Positions 10,396 through 21,105 of a stretch of 64,000 bases of DNA are shown here, one piece after another. Position numbers and translations under genes: made by a program. Every line of letters begins with the position of its first letter. The stretch's first letter is position 1. The notes under the pieces are model-generated. The model made no database searches. It was not told where the DNA came from and saw only the letters and a list, made by a program, of their open reading frames with translations. Source of the DNA: Anisodus tanguticus (taxonomy: Eukaryota > Streptophyta > Magnoliopsida > Solanales > Solanaceae); NCBI GenBank assembly GCA_034509755.1, contig CM067546.1, positions 32,448,383 through 32,512,382 of the forward strand. The letters are read 5' to 3'.

Positions 10396-10863
10396 CTACA
10401 AAGTTGAACCGAAGACCCGGATTCTTTGTTCAATTGGAACCTGGCAGCAGGGACATATAGCTCTTCCCTTCTTCCCGTAGTTGTTATTGCAGTTTGCACA
10501 TAGAACTTGATGAGCACAAGGTAAGAAAACAACTGAAACTTCATTCTTCATGCAAATTAAGCACTCCCTATCACCGCTAACATCCTTCTCAGAAGAATCC
10601 TCCAATCTATCAAAATCATGCAACATCCTTGCAACATCTCCTTCCGGAAGCTCAGTAGTCTGTGCAAATGCTTTAAGCCGACACAAATCTTGTTCAAGCT
10701 GTTGGAGGTCATCCTTGTGCCACTGGAAATCTATTTCTATCCTAAGGCGCAAAGCCTCAAGCTTTCTTTTGTTAGTAATCTCAGCTGCTTCCTTGAGGCG
10801 CCGCTCTTCCTCTACTTGTGCCAAGGCTTGCTCCTTATCCTTCTCTTCCTGCCTCCACTTCGC
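10396..10863 (-). CDS. RING E3 ligase exon 2 (coiled-coil end and RING finger)
   Basis: It starts AKWRQEEKDKEQALAQVEEE after the acceptor TTTTTGACAG, and continues KRKLEALRLRIEIDFQWHKD. The RING has cysteines in CLIC, then PCAH, C..C and CPCC, and the stop follows FGSTL. Joining to exon 1 gives the expected family text KEAE-AKWRQE without a gap, which fixes the exon border at 10863. Confidence 0.9.
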   Translation of the reverse strand, partial: AKWRQEEKDKEQALAQVEEERRLKEAAEITNKRKLEALRLRIEIDFQWHKDDLQQLEQDLCRLKAFAQTTELPEGDVARMLHDFDRLEDSSEKDVSGDRECLICMKNEVSVVFLPCAHQVLCANCNNNYGKKGRAICPCCQVPIEQRIRVFGSTL

Positions 10864-13800
10864 CTGTCAAAAATTGGAAATACAACCATTATTCATTGTC
10901 CAATAAGCCAGATCATGTTCAATTAATTGCTCGGGAACTGCTTTAGACAATGTATTCTCCATGAAAGCAAAGAGGTAAAGGAAGTAGTACAAGAAAAATA
11001 GGTTGTGCACTGAATCAGACTAATAGGGAAAGACAACTGTCAAAGAAACAACAAAAGAAACCTCCAATTGATATGTATCCAAAGGGAAGACACACACACC
11101 CGGTTTTTTCGCAACATAAACACAATGTTTTTTTCGTAACATAAACATAATAATGGGGAGAAAAGGAGTAAGATTTGACAACAAACGTGATATGCTACTA
11201 TTGAATTTACATTTCAATTATCCAAGTGAGAGACAATTTCAGAATTGTTACAAATGATCTCGAATTGTTACATTTCCAAGTATGGCTTCTGAATATAATG
11301 ATTTCGTAACAATGATAGATAGTTTTAGCCAACATATCAGGGAAAAAAGAAGAGGGGGTTTTCAGCCAACAGCCAAGCATTCTTAAAATAAGAACATGAA
11401 TTAATGTTTGTTAAGAGTCCCACATCGAAAAATGGAATGAGAATTTGGACTCATTATATGGAATCCTCCCCTCATAAGCTAGCTTCTGGGGTTGAGTTAG
11501 GCCCAAGATCCATTCTTTACATGGTATCAGGGTCAGACCCATTCCAAGTCTATGTTCACCGATGTTGGGTCCCCAAATTATGTCATCCACGCTCCAGTTA
11601 ACGGGATCTGGGCGTGCGGGGGAGTGTTAAGAGTCCCACATCGGAAATGGAATGAGAATTTGGACTCATTATATGGACTTGGACAATCCTCCCCTCATAA
11701 GCTAGCTTTTGGGTAGAGTTAGGGCCAAGATCCATTCTTTACAATCTTAAAAAAAATGAATAAAAGTATCCAAACTTACAAAAGGAAATGAAACTATAGC
11801 TCTAGAAGCATAATTAAAGCACTCATTTATAGAAACCCTGGAAATAATTCATTCATTTCCTAGTTTCTCATAACATACTGCCATCACAGATCATTAATGA
11901 GTTTCCTATTTTTTCTTCTTTGATGAAGAGGTAAAAATTAATGCGTTTCCTCTTCAATCCTTTAGCCGGAAAAATTTCTCAAAAACGTGCTAAAAATACT
12001 TTGAAACACTCTTCCTTACCCCCTCCGTCCCAAACTTGTCGCATTTTTCATTTACACGCCTGTTAAGAAATCATTTATAGAGGTAGCATTTTAACTATTT
12101 ACACTCTTTACATATGTCATCATATTATCTCTCCTCGACAAAAATTTACTCCATCAAGGATGAAAACCTCTTAAATGTTGCTATAATACAAAGTAAATGG
12201 GAAAAAGTTAATTTTAATTGGTTAAATAAAACAACAAATATTTTGAGACAAGTAATTTTAGTAAGGACTACAGGTAGTTTGGGACAGAGGGAGTAATTCT
12301 CTAAATCCATAGCTCTGTATAACTTTCCACTCTCCTTCGGCATCCCCCCAACACCCAACCCACCTTTATAGCTCCAAAATAAGCGCAAAAAAGCTCCAAA
12401 GGTCCTCGATCGGGTGATCTTTCTGATGCCACCCCTATTTGTTAACGAAATGGGCTATGTCACTCAATATGAGTGATAATGAAATGGGGAGCCGGTGGAA
12501 GCCTTTGGGTTATTTATATCCACGGATTGATGTTTTTTCCGAGAGCTTCTCAACTGAATCCATGAGCAAGACCTCTGCTTTTATCTTAATAGGTTAGATA
12601 AGCTGCTCACTAAGGTTGGCCCTCCCGGATAGCCTTAGCTTGGATCCGGACTCCACTCGTGGATTGGAAGAGACTGCTACATATATGCTACCTCCAAAGG
12701 ACGAAATTAGTACACAAAGTTAAGTTACTTCGGCGTGTACATAACCCCTTCTTGCTGGGCTTTAATGAAGAAAAGCACAAATTGAGAAAAAATACAAATA
12801 TGTATGTGTAGTCGAATACTACTACAACAACAACATACCCAGTATAGTCCCAATAACTATAATAAAAAAATAACAAATATATGGACAAAGAAATTGAAAA
12901 AAAAAAGATAAAATGAAATATCAATCATTTAGTATCACCTCTTTAGGATTACACTCATTAAAAGGGCAGCCCGGTGCATTAAGCTCCCACTATGCGTGGG
13001 GTCCGGGGAAGAGCCGGACCACAAGGGTCTATTGTACACAGCCTTACCTTGCATTCTTGCAAGAGGCTGTTTCAAATTAAAGGCTACACTGAGAGTCGAA
13101 CCTGGGCGGAGCATATTAAGGCTTTCAGAACAACTTTAACCGCTGGGCCAACTCGCTAGCTTAAGATTACGCTCATTGTCAAGGAAAAATATATATGTCC
13201 TATAGCCTTGATGACGACAATGAAGCGAGGCGAAGTGCTCAACATATTTTGTGCCTCGTTTTAGGGCTAAAGCGCGTCTTTAATAACACTTGACATACCA
13301 ATAGAATCACTAGCTTAATGTTGCCCTTCTCCGACAACAAAGCATGCTTATCAACTTAAAAACCATAGGGCCACAGTTTTGGTAAAACAACAAAAGTAAT
13401 ACATTGTCGGATGTGCACTAGACACACGTCACATGTTTGAATGTTGTTAGGGAGCTAAGTCTAATATTAAGTGGAGGAGGGTAGAGAGGAAGACCGTTTT
13501 GCGAGTTTCAAATTAGAAATCGTAGATTCTCGGTTATCTAAGAGAAAAAATCTTAAGTAAAAAATAACAAATAAGTTTCTATGCTCCTCAACATAACATT
13601 TCTTTTCATTTTCATCATGGTTCAAATAAAAATCAAGAGAAGAGGATGGTTGTTGATTATCACTCCAATAGTCAATAAGGGAGGGATACTTTAATTCTCA
13701 AAGACCTTTATCTCCATGGATAACGTTGAAGGTTCGAGCAAAGGCTGATTCATAATTCGAAATTTATGAATTCCTACAACGACCTCAAGTTAATACTACA

Positions 13801-16800
13801 AAAATAATTAGATCAGTAAAATATTTATAGATATTTAGTGAATTTCTTAATACATATGTATGATTTTGATAAAAGCTATTGGGTTCACGTGAATCCGTAA
13901 TCGATCTTCTAGATCCGCCCCTAGGTTTCTAGCCACCAAGAGAGCAAAGTGGGAAATGACCATCGTTTAGCTCCAAGGAATAGGGATTCCCAAGCTAGAG
14001 TTGAGTATATGATAAAAAGATTACCAATCCAATTGCCCTCACCATCTAATTCTTCCTAACTTCCTACTTTAATTTTCTTGATTTTTATAAAAATAATTAT
14101 GTTCCTAGAGCATAATTGGTGTTTCAAGCATGAATATGAAAAAGTTATGTTATTTCTGTGAAATGGCTCTTAGCAAAATTAGAAAGAGAAATCCATTTAT
14201 AAATGAAAATCTTTTATGTTCCATTTTCTTTCTTTTCCACGGATGTATGGTTGTGCTTTCTATCTGCAATTTTTTATAACTGTGGTGTCCGGGCCAACTT
14301 GCACACACCTCGACTATTTCCACAGAATACATGAAACCTCCCACCAGCAACATGTACCAGGTAACTCTATCCACCAAGACTAGGACAGATGAGAAGAAAT
14401 CATTGTGTAGATTGGGTTAAACTACTCCTTTCAAGTAGTGTTGTCAAATGTGAAAGGCGTAAGCAGTGTTATCAAAAGCCATCACTTCATCGTTTAAAGA
14501 GACATAAAGCGAGGGTTCACGACTTCATGCCCTTCAGAAGTGTGCACATCAAACAATGAAACAAGGTGAACCCAACAAGAAACGGATCACGACTTCATGT
14601 GCTTTAGAAGTGTGCACTTCAAACAATGACACAAAATGAGCCCAACAAGAAACGACCTATTCTTTGAATCTCAACTTTGAGGAGTTCGATTGGTATATAG
14701 TACTCTCTCCATCCCGATTTAGTTAGCACCGTTTGACTTAGTTGAAATTTTAAGAAAGAAGTAAAGACTTTTAAAATTTGTGGTATAAAACAAACTCTAG
14801 ACATTTGTATGGCTATAAATCATTTTACTATAGAGTAAAAGGGGAATTTTAAAGTTAAGTTGTTTCTAGTTATAAAAAGTGACATTTCTTGGGACGGACG
14901 GAGTATGTTGGATGTTGAAATTAATTATTTAATGGAAATTTTGATTATTATAGTACTAAATTCATATATGTAGGGTATTTTAATTTTGCTAAATTGAGCA
15001 CTTCACTTTAAAGAAGGCAGAAACATGTGCCTCACTTGAAAGATGTGTGCACCTTGAACCCAAGGACCACGTTGCATTTTTGTGGTTTTCGATTTTGACA
15101 ACATTGTGCGCAAATATACCAAAACGATTAAACCTTAATTTCAACTAGTTCTTATTGATTGGTATTCCCTATGTGTATTTTTTTTCATTTCATTGTATTT
15201 TGATCTTCACTAAGTCTGCATAAATTTCAAGAGGTTATAGATCCTTTATGATAACTTTCTTCTACATGACTTTAAAGCTCTTTCAACCCCTTTTATATCT
15301 TCCACATGAAACACGTGGAGTAAAAACCGTCTGAATAAAGTTCAAAGTCATTTTAAATTTCCGACTCCGATGCAAATAGAGTTTTGAGTTTCTAGTTTAA
15401 GTTTGTGACTACTTTCCTTAAACTATATTTATAATTTGCTATTCCTAATTATTAACATATATACCCATGCCGTTTTTCATTAACAATAAATTCATGGTGG
15501 TTGGGGTTTCAGGAATGGGGTGCTAATGAGTTTCCTCTGAATCAGTTCTTCTCATATGCCTCGGTATCTTCTTTTCATATCTTGAGTGTCCAAAGAAGTT
15601 TAATCTCACTCCTTCAATGAAAACTTTGTTGAAGAGGAACGTCGCGGCTTTTGCTCCTATATTTAGGGGAAACTCGGCAAACTCAAAGTACCTGCAAAAT
15701 CAATCACAAACTTGTCCTAGTTCTTTGCCTGGTGTGGACCCGTCAAGTGGAAATACATTAGGGTCTGAAAGTGGACTTAGGCAGTCTGATGAATCTTAGA
15801 ATCTGAAAAACCAAGAAGTGGTTAACTCCGTCTTAAGTAAGTTTAGTGATTTGAATCTTGATGAGAATTCGAAGCAGGTCCATGGCCAGACAAACAAGAA
15901 AAACGAGATGATTCTGAATTTGATCCGTCAAATAAAGGATTTAGAAAGATAGGTGATGGAGCGAAAAGACCGGGGGCACCAGAAGGCAATGCAAGCTGCA
16001 AGAAAGCTCAGTAATGACTTAATGACTTAACTGAGCTTAAGATGTTGAGGATGGAAAAGGAGGAGACTCAAAGATTAAAGTCAGGTAAGCTGGCCATCAA
16101 AGAGACTACCATGAAAAGTCTCATTCATATGATGATCTGCAGAAGTTCAGCCTCAACCCATTGAGTAGCTTCATTGGAACTTCAAAAGTCAACTTAAAAT
16201 GTTTGCCACATATAAACTAAGAAAATTTTTCGATGAAGGACGAGTCGACTGTGATTTGACATGAAACTACTTAAATTTCTAAATTCTCTATATGCAACAT
16301 ATAATTCCTCTTTATTTATCAGCATGCAAATCAGAGAGAAATCTATAAATAAGATCCAAGATAAAGCTTAATCAAATAAAATGGGTGCAGTGTCTATTCT
16401 TACTATTCAGATATCTAGTATCTTTGCTTCTTCATCAGTTGAGAAGACAGACACTGGAGTCTTACTCCAAATTAAATTTAACTCAACTCAACTAAAAAAA
16501 TAATTCGATCAAATAAAAATAACAGCCCAATGCTTCAAGGCTCGAGTTTGGATTAATTCAACTCAAATGCAATTATATACAAATAATACTCCAGTCCTTC
16601 AGGTCTCAACTATTATCTGAAGGTGGACATGATACCAAATATGAAGCTCAATAGTTAGTTAAACCAAACATAGATGGATTTTAAACTACAATAAGATCGA
16701 AAACTAACATAAAACAAATAATAACTCCTTTCATCCCATATGGGACACTTTTAACATCTCCCTGAGCCCAACAGATGACCATTTTCGCTAAGCACCTCTG

Positions 16801-18654
16801 TATAAATCATGTAAAAACAGAAAGAAAATGTTTGAAACCCAAAATAATGCTACCAAAAATTACTATTGATGATGAACAAACACACAAATAATACATCCCT
16901 TGGACTTAAAAGGTGCTTTATGGCATTAGAAAGGCCAAAAAAAAAAAAACTTAGCCCAATTACTCAAGAAGTGATGCAAATACTGTGAACTTTTCATTTA
17001 CACAAAAAAGGCAATATAAGTAAACAAAAAATAATAAGCAGAAGAAAGTGCATACCTCAGCTTCCTTTTGAGATGCCTCAACCTCAAGCTGCTGCTGCAA
17101 ATCCGAGATCTTCTGCTTCTCTGCAGCAATATCCTCCTGCAGCTTGTTTTTCTGTTTTTCCCAAGTTCCAAGCTTTTTTAGGATCTTCTTCTCCCTCTTT
17201 ACAACCTCCAAGAAGGCTGTTGAAGATTCGGATGCCCTTAACTTACAAGCCTCTATCTCTGCCCTAATTTCAGCATTCTCGTTCTCAAGCTTTTTTACTG
17301 CCAGGTTTGCACAGTCAACTTGGCCACTTGCTTCCCGTAGAGCAGTCTCCATATGTTTGAGGCTTTTCATGGTAGTCTCTCCGATGGCCTGCTTACCTGA
17401 CTTTAATCTTTGATTCTCCTCCTTCTCCATCCTCAACATCTTAAGCTCAGTTAAGTCATTACTAAGCTTCCTCGCAGCTTGCATCGCCTTCTGGTGGGCC
17501 CAGTCCTTTCGTTCCTTAACCTGCTTTTGTAAATCCTTTATCTGATGGATCAAATTCGGAATCATCTTGTCCTTCTGGTCTATCTGGCCATGGACCTGCT
17601 CTAAATTCTCGTCAAGATTCAAATCACAGAACTTACTCAATACACAGTTAACCACTTCTTGTTTTTTCAGATTCTGGGATTCAACAGACTGGCCAAGTCC
17701 ACTTTCAAACCTTGATCCACTTGACAGGTCCCCAACAGGCAAAGAACTAGGAGAAGCTTGTGATTGATTTTGCCGGTACTTTGAGTTTGCCCTGAATCCA
17801 GCAGCAAAAGCCGCGACGTTCCTTTTCAACAAAGTTTTCATTGAAGGAGTGAGATTAAACCTCTTTGGATACTCAATCTCCCTTTGCAGAGAAGATTCCG
17901 AGTCATACGAAAAGAATCCCTTCACAGGAAGCTCATTAGCACCGCCATTCCCGAAACCCCAACCACCATGAAACCTACACATAGCAGGCACAACACCAAA
18001 AGGACTAGAATCAACACCCTCCACATTACTAGTGCTACTAACTGGGACACTATCCGAGCCATTCTCACCTTGGGGAGAAAGAAACGGAATTTCCATCACA
18101 CTAGCCCGTCCGACATGAAGATCACTCATTAACAAACACCACATTGCATCCCCTTTACTCAAATGTGGCTTAACTTGCTGTAATAAACACACCATACCAG
18201 CCAACGAATACTCCTCTAACTGCCTAAAATCCGCAAAACTATGCTCGGTATCCTCCGAATTAGCAACAACGTTTCCATTACTCAAATACGACAAAGAGTT
18301 ATGCAATATATTAGTCAAAACATCCATACCACCATAACAGTACCCATTTCTAAGTATAGCTTTTATGGCCACATGTTCATCATAACCCATAGAAACAAGC
18401 TTTGCAATAGCCTCATTGTACAAATAATCTAAATTCTTTAACAAGATTTTTTCTAACTGTTCCTCTGTACAATAACCCCATCCACTATCATCACTCAAAC
18501 CTATATGATATTTTAATGACCTAATCCCAGATTGATCAGTTAAAGATTGGGTTATAACATTAGTATCTAAAGAATTGAAATTGGTGGAATGGGTATGATC
18601 AGTTTCAGTTTTTATGGGTCGATACCTTTGAGGGGCTTTCTTCTTCTCTCTCAT
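10396..18654 (-). CDS. MIP1/RF298-type RING E3 ubiquitin ligase (two exons)
   Basis: Exon 1 is 18654-17056 (533 codons) and exon 2 is 10863-10396 (155 codons plus stop). Both junctions are phase 0, with donor GAG|GTATGC and acceptor TTTTTGACAG|GCG, giving 688 residues, close to Arabidopsis MND1-interacting protein 1 as I recall it. Order: basic N-terminus; conserved block at residues 59-121 (GWGYCTEEQLEKILL, LVSMGYDEHVAIKAIL, MDVLTNILHN; UBA-like); second block at 141-186 (LEEYSLAGMVCLLQQVKP, GDAMWCLLMSDLHVGRAS); long coiled coil about 345-600; C3HC4 RING at 634-673 (CLIC, PCAHQVLCANC, CPCC), then the family ending IEQRIRVF. Known role: RING-type ubiquitin transfer; MIP1 was named for binding MND1. 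Substrate here is unknown. All RING ligands are present, so it looks functional. Confidence 0.9.
11409..11743 (+). mobile_element. TRIM (miniature LTR retrotransposon)
   Basis: Two direct terminal repeats, 11409-11521 and 11625-11743, both run TGTTAAGAGTCCCACATCG ... CCATTCTTTACA. The left LTR is followed at once by TGGTATCAGGGTC, a good initiator tRNA-Met primer site. The right LTR is preceded by the purine run GCGGGGGAG. The interior is only about 100 bp and non-coding. The flanks atgtt and atctt are a probable five-base target duplication with one mismatch. Confidence 0.85.
12019..12293. mobile_element. Stowaway MITE
   Basis: The left end CCCCCTCCGTCCCAAACTTG pairs with the right end GTTTGGGACAGAGGGAG, and TA flanks both sides (12017-12018, 12294-12295), as for Tc1/mariner-type Stowaway elements. 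It is 275 bp, AT-rich and non-coding. Confidence 0.85.
12960..13164 (-). mobile_element. Au-like tRNA-derived SINE (reverse orientation)
   Basis: It begins AAAAGGGCAGCCCGGTGCAT (the tail, reversed) and contains GTGGGGTCCGGGGAAGAGCC and GGGTCTATTGTACACAGCC. It ends in a tRNA-like head with a degenerate B box. The flanks GATTACACTCATT (12947-12959) and GATTACGCTCATT (13165-13177) are a 13-base target duplication with one mismatch. The body matches the SINEs at 34296 and 57153. Confidence 0.82.
14703..14903. mobile_element. Stowaway MITE, copy A
   Basis: Ends CTCTCTCCATCCCGATTTA and TTCTTGGGACGGACGGAG, flanked by TA. Copies lie at the same place in blocks B and C, so it predates the duplication. 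Confidence 0.8.
15487..16130 (+). pseudogene. inverted partial copy of RING E3 ligase exon 1, inside that gene's intron
   Basis: The plus strand reads GGTGGTTGGGGTTTC (GGWGF), SMKTLLKRNVAAFA, NQSQ, LNLDEN, QVHGQ and HQKAMQAARKLSND. These match residues about 230-430 of the minus-strand RING gene, roughly 88% at the DNA level by eye. It has stops and frame breaks (before SMKTLL, after QSDES, after IKDLER). Because it is antisense to its host transcript, exon 1 and this part of the intron can base-pair in the pre-mRNA. The source may be this gene or a close paralogue, since the longer copy in block B diverges at its end. The fragment contains no intron, but exon 1 has none either, so DNA and RNA routes cannot be told apart. 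Confidence 0.85.
17056..18654 (-). CDS. RING E3 ligase exon 1 (N-terminal domains and coiled coil)
   Basis: It has 533 codons from MREKKKAPQRYRPIK to VEASQKEAE. The start is the first ATG after a TATA box about 130 bases upstream and matches the basic start typical of the family. The last two-fifths are heptad-rich (QIKDLQKQVKERKDWAHQKA and onwards). The codons past 17056 in the same frame are intron read-through. Confidence 0.9.
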
Positions 18655-18783
18655 TTTGGGAATTTACAAAAACCTGGAAAAAAAACAAGATTGTAAATTC
18701 TTGTGAATTCTTGAAGTCTTACAGCGTAGTGATTATCGCCGCTTCAGGGTGTTGACATAGAGAGAGACGGATGTTATGCATGG

Positions 18784-18790
18784 TTTTATA
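18784..18790 (-). promoter_or_regulatory. TATA box of the RING E3 ligase gene
   Basis: The minus strand reads GTATAAAACC about 130 bases upstream of the ATG at 18654, followed by a CT-rich stretch (GTCTCTCTCTATG) of the kind common at plant start sites. This predicts a short 5' UTR of about 100 bases. It is a sequence-only call. Confidence 0.55.
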
Positions 18791-19129
18791 CTTTGGCTAG
18801 AGATGTGATGGCTTGGATTCTCAAAATCTATTTTATTTAGGGTTAATTACACTAAATATCCCAGTACTACTATGATGTAGTTATAGATATTTTAAAAATT
18901 AAATATTTACATTTCTATATTATGAAAATTTTACACTTATACTGTCCATTTTTCTAAAAATATTTCACCTCTTATTTAATAACTATTTTTTGGACACGTG
19001 CGTTGTACGCATATCTCGTGATAATCAATACAAACTTTTTAAAACGGTATAGATAATATCAAAACATGTAATCGATAAGTAATTGAAAATTTGAAAGGAA
19101 ATTACAAGCTAAAAATGAATAGTAAGCAT
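18791..19129 (-). promoter_or_regulatory. proximal 5' flank of the RING E3 ligase gene
   Basis: AT-rich upstream sequence, cut at about 19129 by a copia remnant. Its distal part (18998-19129) recurs at 41780-41922, which shows where native sequence ends and the transposon begins. Confidence 0.55.
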
Positions 19130-21105
19130 CACCTACAATACGAGTCTTATGTCTCGCAAAAGAACCATCAAAATTATCTTTATGAGTAAAAATCCACATA
19201 GACCGAATAATACTAACACCAGGAGGACGGGGCACCAACTCCCACGTCTTATTTGCAATAAGAGCATCATATTCGTCGTCCATAGCCAATTTCCAATTCG
19301 GGTCATTTAATGCAGACACTGGGTTACGGGGTAGTGGGGATTTAAGAACATTATAATTTAGATTAAAGTGTCTTTTTGGTTTAAAAATACCCCGTTGACT
19401 ACGAGTGACAGGTCTGTGACTCGGGGGAGAATTGAGTGAATTTTGGGAAAATTCGGATGGGTGACGGACTGGCGAGCAGGCAGTGGGCCTGCTGGCCCAA
19501 AATTGGAAACAATAGTTGGGTCAGAAGCAGAACTCGAGGCAGAAACAGTTTCGGTATTGGGCTGAGCAACCGACCCAATAGCCGAAACTGGGGCTGAAAC
19601 AGTGGGTTGTGGCGGGATACTGGAGCGGCCCATTAAGTGGTGTACGATGTACGGGGAGACGTCGTCATCCAAAAAATTATACGAACTAGGCACGGGACTA
19701 CTCACTTTAGCAAACGAAAATTAGGTTTCATAAAAAATAACATGGCAACTAATGATGATTTTATTAGATGATAAATCAAAGCATTTGTAACCACGATGAT
19801 TAGATGGATAACCCAAAAATACACAAGCGGTAGAACGGGCTTGAAGTTTGTTAATAGTAGTTGACAGAGAAAGTGGATAATATAAACACCCAAAGACCCT
19901 AAGATGGGAATACGAATGATTCTTATTAAAGAGGAATTTAAGAGGAGACACATTTGTCAACCCTTTGGTAGGAAGTATGTTAAGAAGATAGGTAGTCATT
20001 TGTAAAGCATGATGTCAAAAGGAAGGGGGTACGAAAGCATGGACTAGTATAGTTCGAACAATATTATTAATGGTACGGATTTTTCATTCGGTTTTCCCAT
20101 TTTGTGAGGAGATATGAGGACAAGAGAAATGAAAAACTATGCCATTATTTTCACAAAATTCCCGAAACAACCCATTATCATATTCTTTGCCATTATCACA
20201 TTGAATATTTTTGACTTCTCGTTCAAATTGGGTACGGATGAATGCTCAAAAATTTAAGAATGTGGAAAAAACTTGATATTTTTTCGCTAACGGAAAAGTC
20301 CATAAAAAATTAGAATAATGAGCTAAAATAAAACATAATAATGATGGCCCACAGAACTGATAACGAGAGAGGTCCATAAATCGCTATGAGTAATATCAAA
20401 AGGCAACAAAGTACGAGAAGTAGAGGCTACAAATGGTAATCTAACATGTTTTCCTAAAGGACAAGAATGACAAATTGGAGTACTACGCGTACCCTTACAA
20501 GAAATAAAATTGTTTGTATGCAAAGAAAAAACAATTGACGACCCAGGGTGACCCAAACGTGCATGCCATAAGGAAGGAGCTAGAGCTGCAAAAGTAGACG
20601 GTCAAGCTTGACTAGAGAGACTGGATGCGGGCGTGATATGATAAAGATCTCCCCAACTATTACATCTCATGATAGGTATCCCCGTCTTGAAATCCTTAAC
20701 AGAAAATCCAAAAGGATCAAAATTAACAGAAACCCAATTATTAGTGGTGAATTTACGGACATACCAAAATTTTAATTTAGGGGCATGAAGGGCATTTTTT
20801 AAGACAAGAGGTGGATGGGGGGGGGGGGGGGGAGACAAAGTTGTATGACCATAACCACGAATTGGAATTGAGTTGCCATTAACAACAATTATGCCACGAT
20901 TTTTGATAAAATTGGAATAAGACAAGAGAGTACCTTGGTCGGACGACATGTGAGAAGTGGCGTCGGTGTCCATGTATCAATTCGCGTCTGGAGGATTTAA
21001 TCCCAGTGTATGCATGACGGCCTCAATATCTGTCAGAGTCGGGATCAGATTAGGGTCCGTAGCATGATAAGCCTGCGGGGGCCGATGCCCAAGAAGACCT
21101 CCTTG
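19130..21105 (-). mobile_element. Ty1/copia remnant, minus strand (protease to RT start)
   Basis: Read on the minus strand: the end of gag with the protease start (NWYMDTDATSHMSSDQG, 20990-20602), the pre-integrase zinc region (GHPGSSI, CHSCPLGKHVRLPF), integrase pieces, TTYLLNILPTKGLTN and HLRVFGCLYYPL (19999-19721), a linker, and the RT start (SALNDPNWKLAMDDEYDALI, 19319). Frames break repeatedly, including at a run of G near 20818-20831. Both ends are truncated: at 19130 it meets the RING-gene promoter, and at 21105 it meets an oppositely oriented copia. No LTR. Confidence 0.85.

Larger units (their letters stand above)
13221..16603 (+). repeat. duplicated block, copy A (inside the RING gene intron)
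   Basis: It is collinear with 32511-41559 (copy B) and, up to about 16130, with 54884-58500 (copy C). It begins at the small hairpin AAGCGAGGC/GCCTCG and includes a Stowaway MITE and the inverted exon-1 fragment. Copy A keeps 13906-14375, which copy B lacks, but has no SINE at the site where B and C carry one. Alignment was by eye. Confidence 0.8.
10864..17055 (-). other. 6.2-kb intron of the RING E3 ligase gene, filled with repeats
   Basis: It is bounded by GTATGC (17055) and the acceptor AG (10864-10865). From the acceptor side it holds a TRIM (11409-11743), a Stowaway MITE (12019-12293), an Au-like SINE (12960-13164), and a 3-kb stretch (13221-16130) that recurs twice elsewhere in the window and ends in an inverted copy of exon-1 sequence. 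No further coding exon is needed, because exon 1 joins exon 2 in frame. The repeats explain its length. Confidence 0.8.

Noticed and set aside
10550..10926. Plus-strand frames opposite RING exon 2
   Set aside because: Antisense shadows of a clear coding exon.
12146..12388. Short frames in the RING-gene intron, such as 12146-12388 and 12688-12924
   Set aside because: They overlap MITE or simple AT-rich sequence, lack domains and are not needed to join the two exons.
16960..17055. Extension of RING exon 1 past 17056
   Set aside because: The residues after KEAE are intron read-through; a GT donor lies at 17055 and joining to 10863 restores the family sequence in phase.
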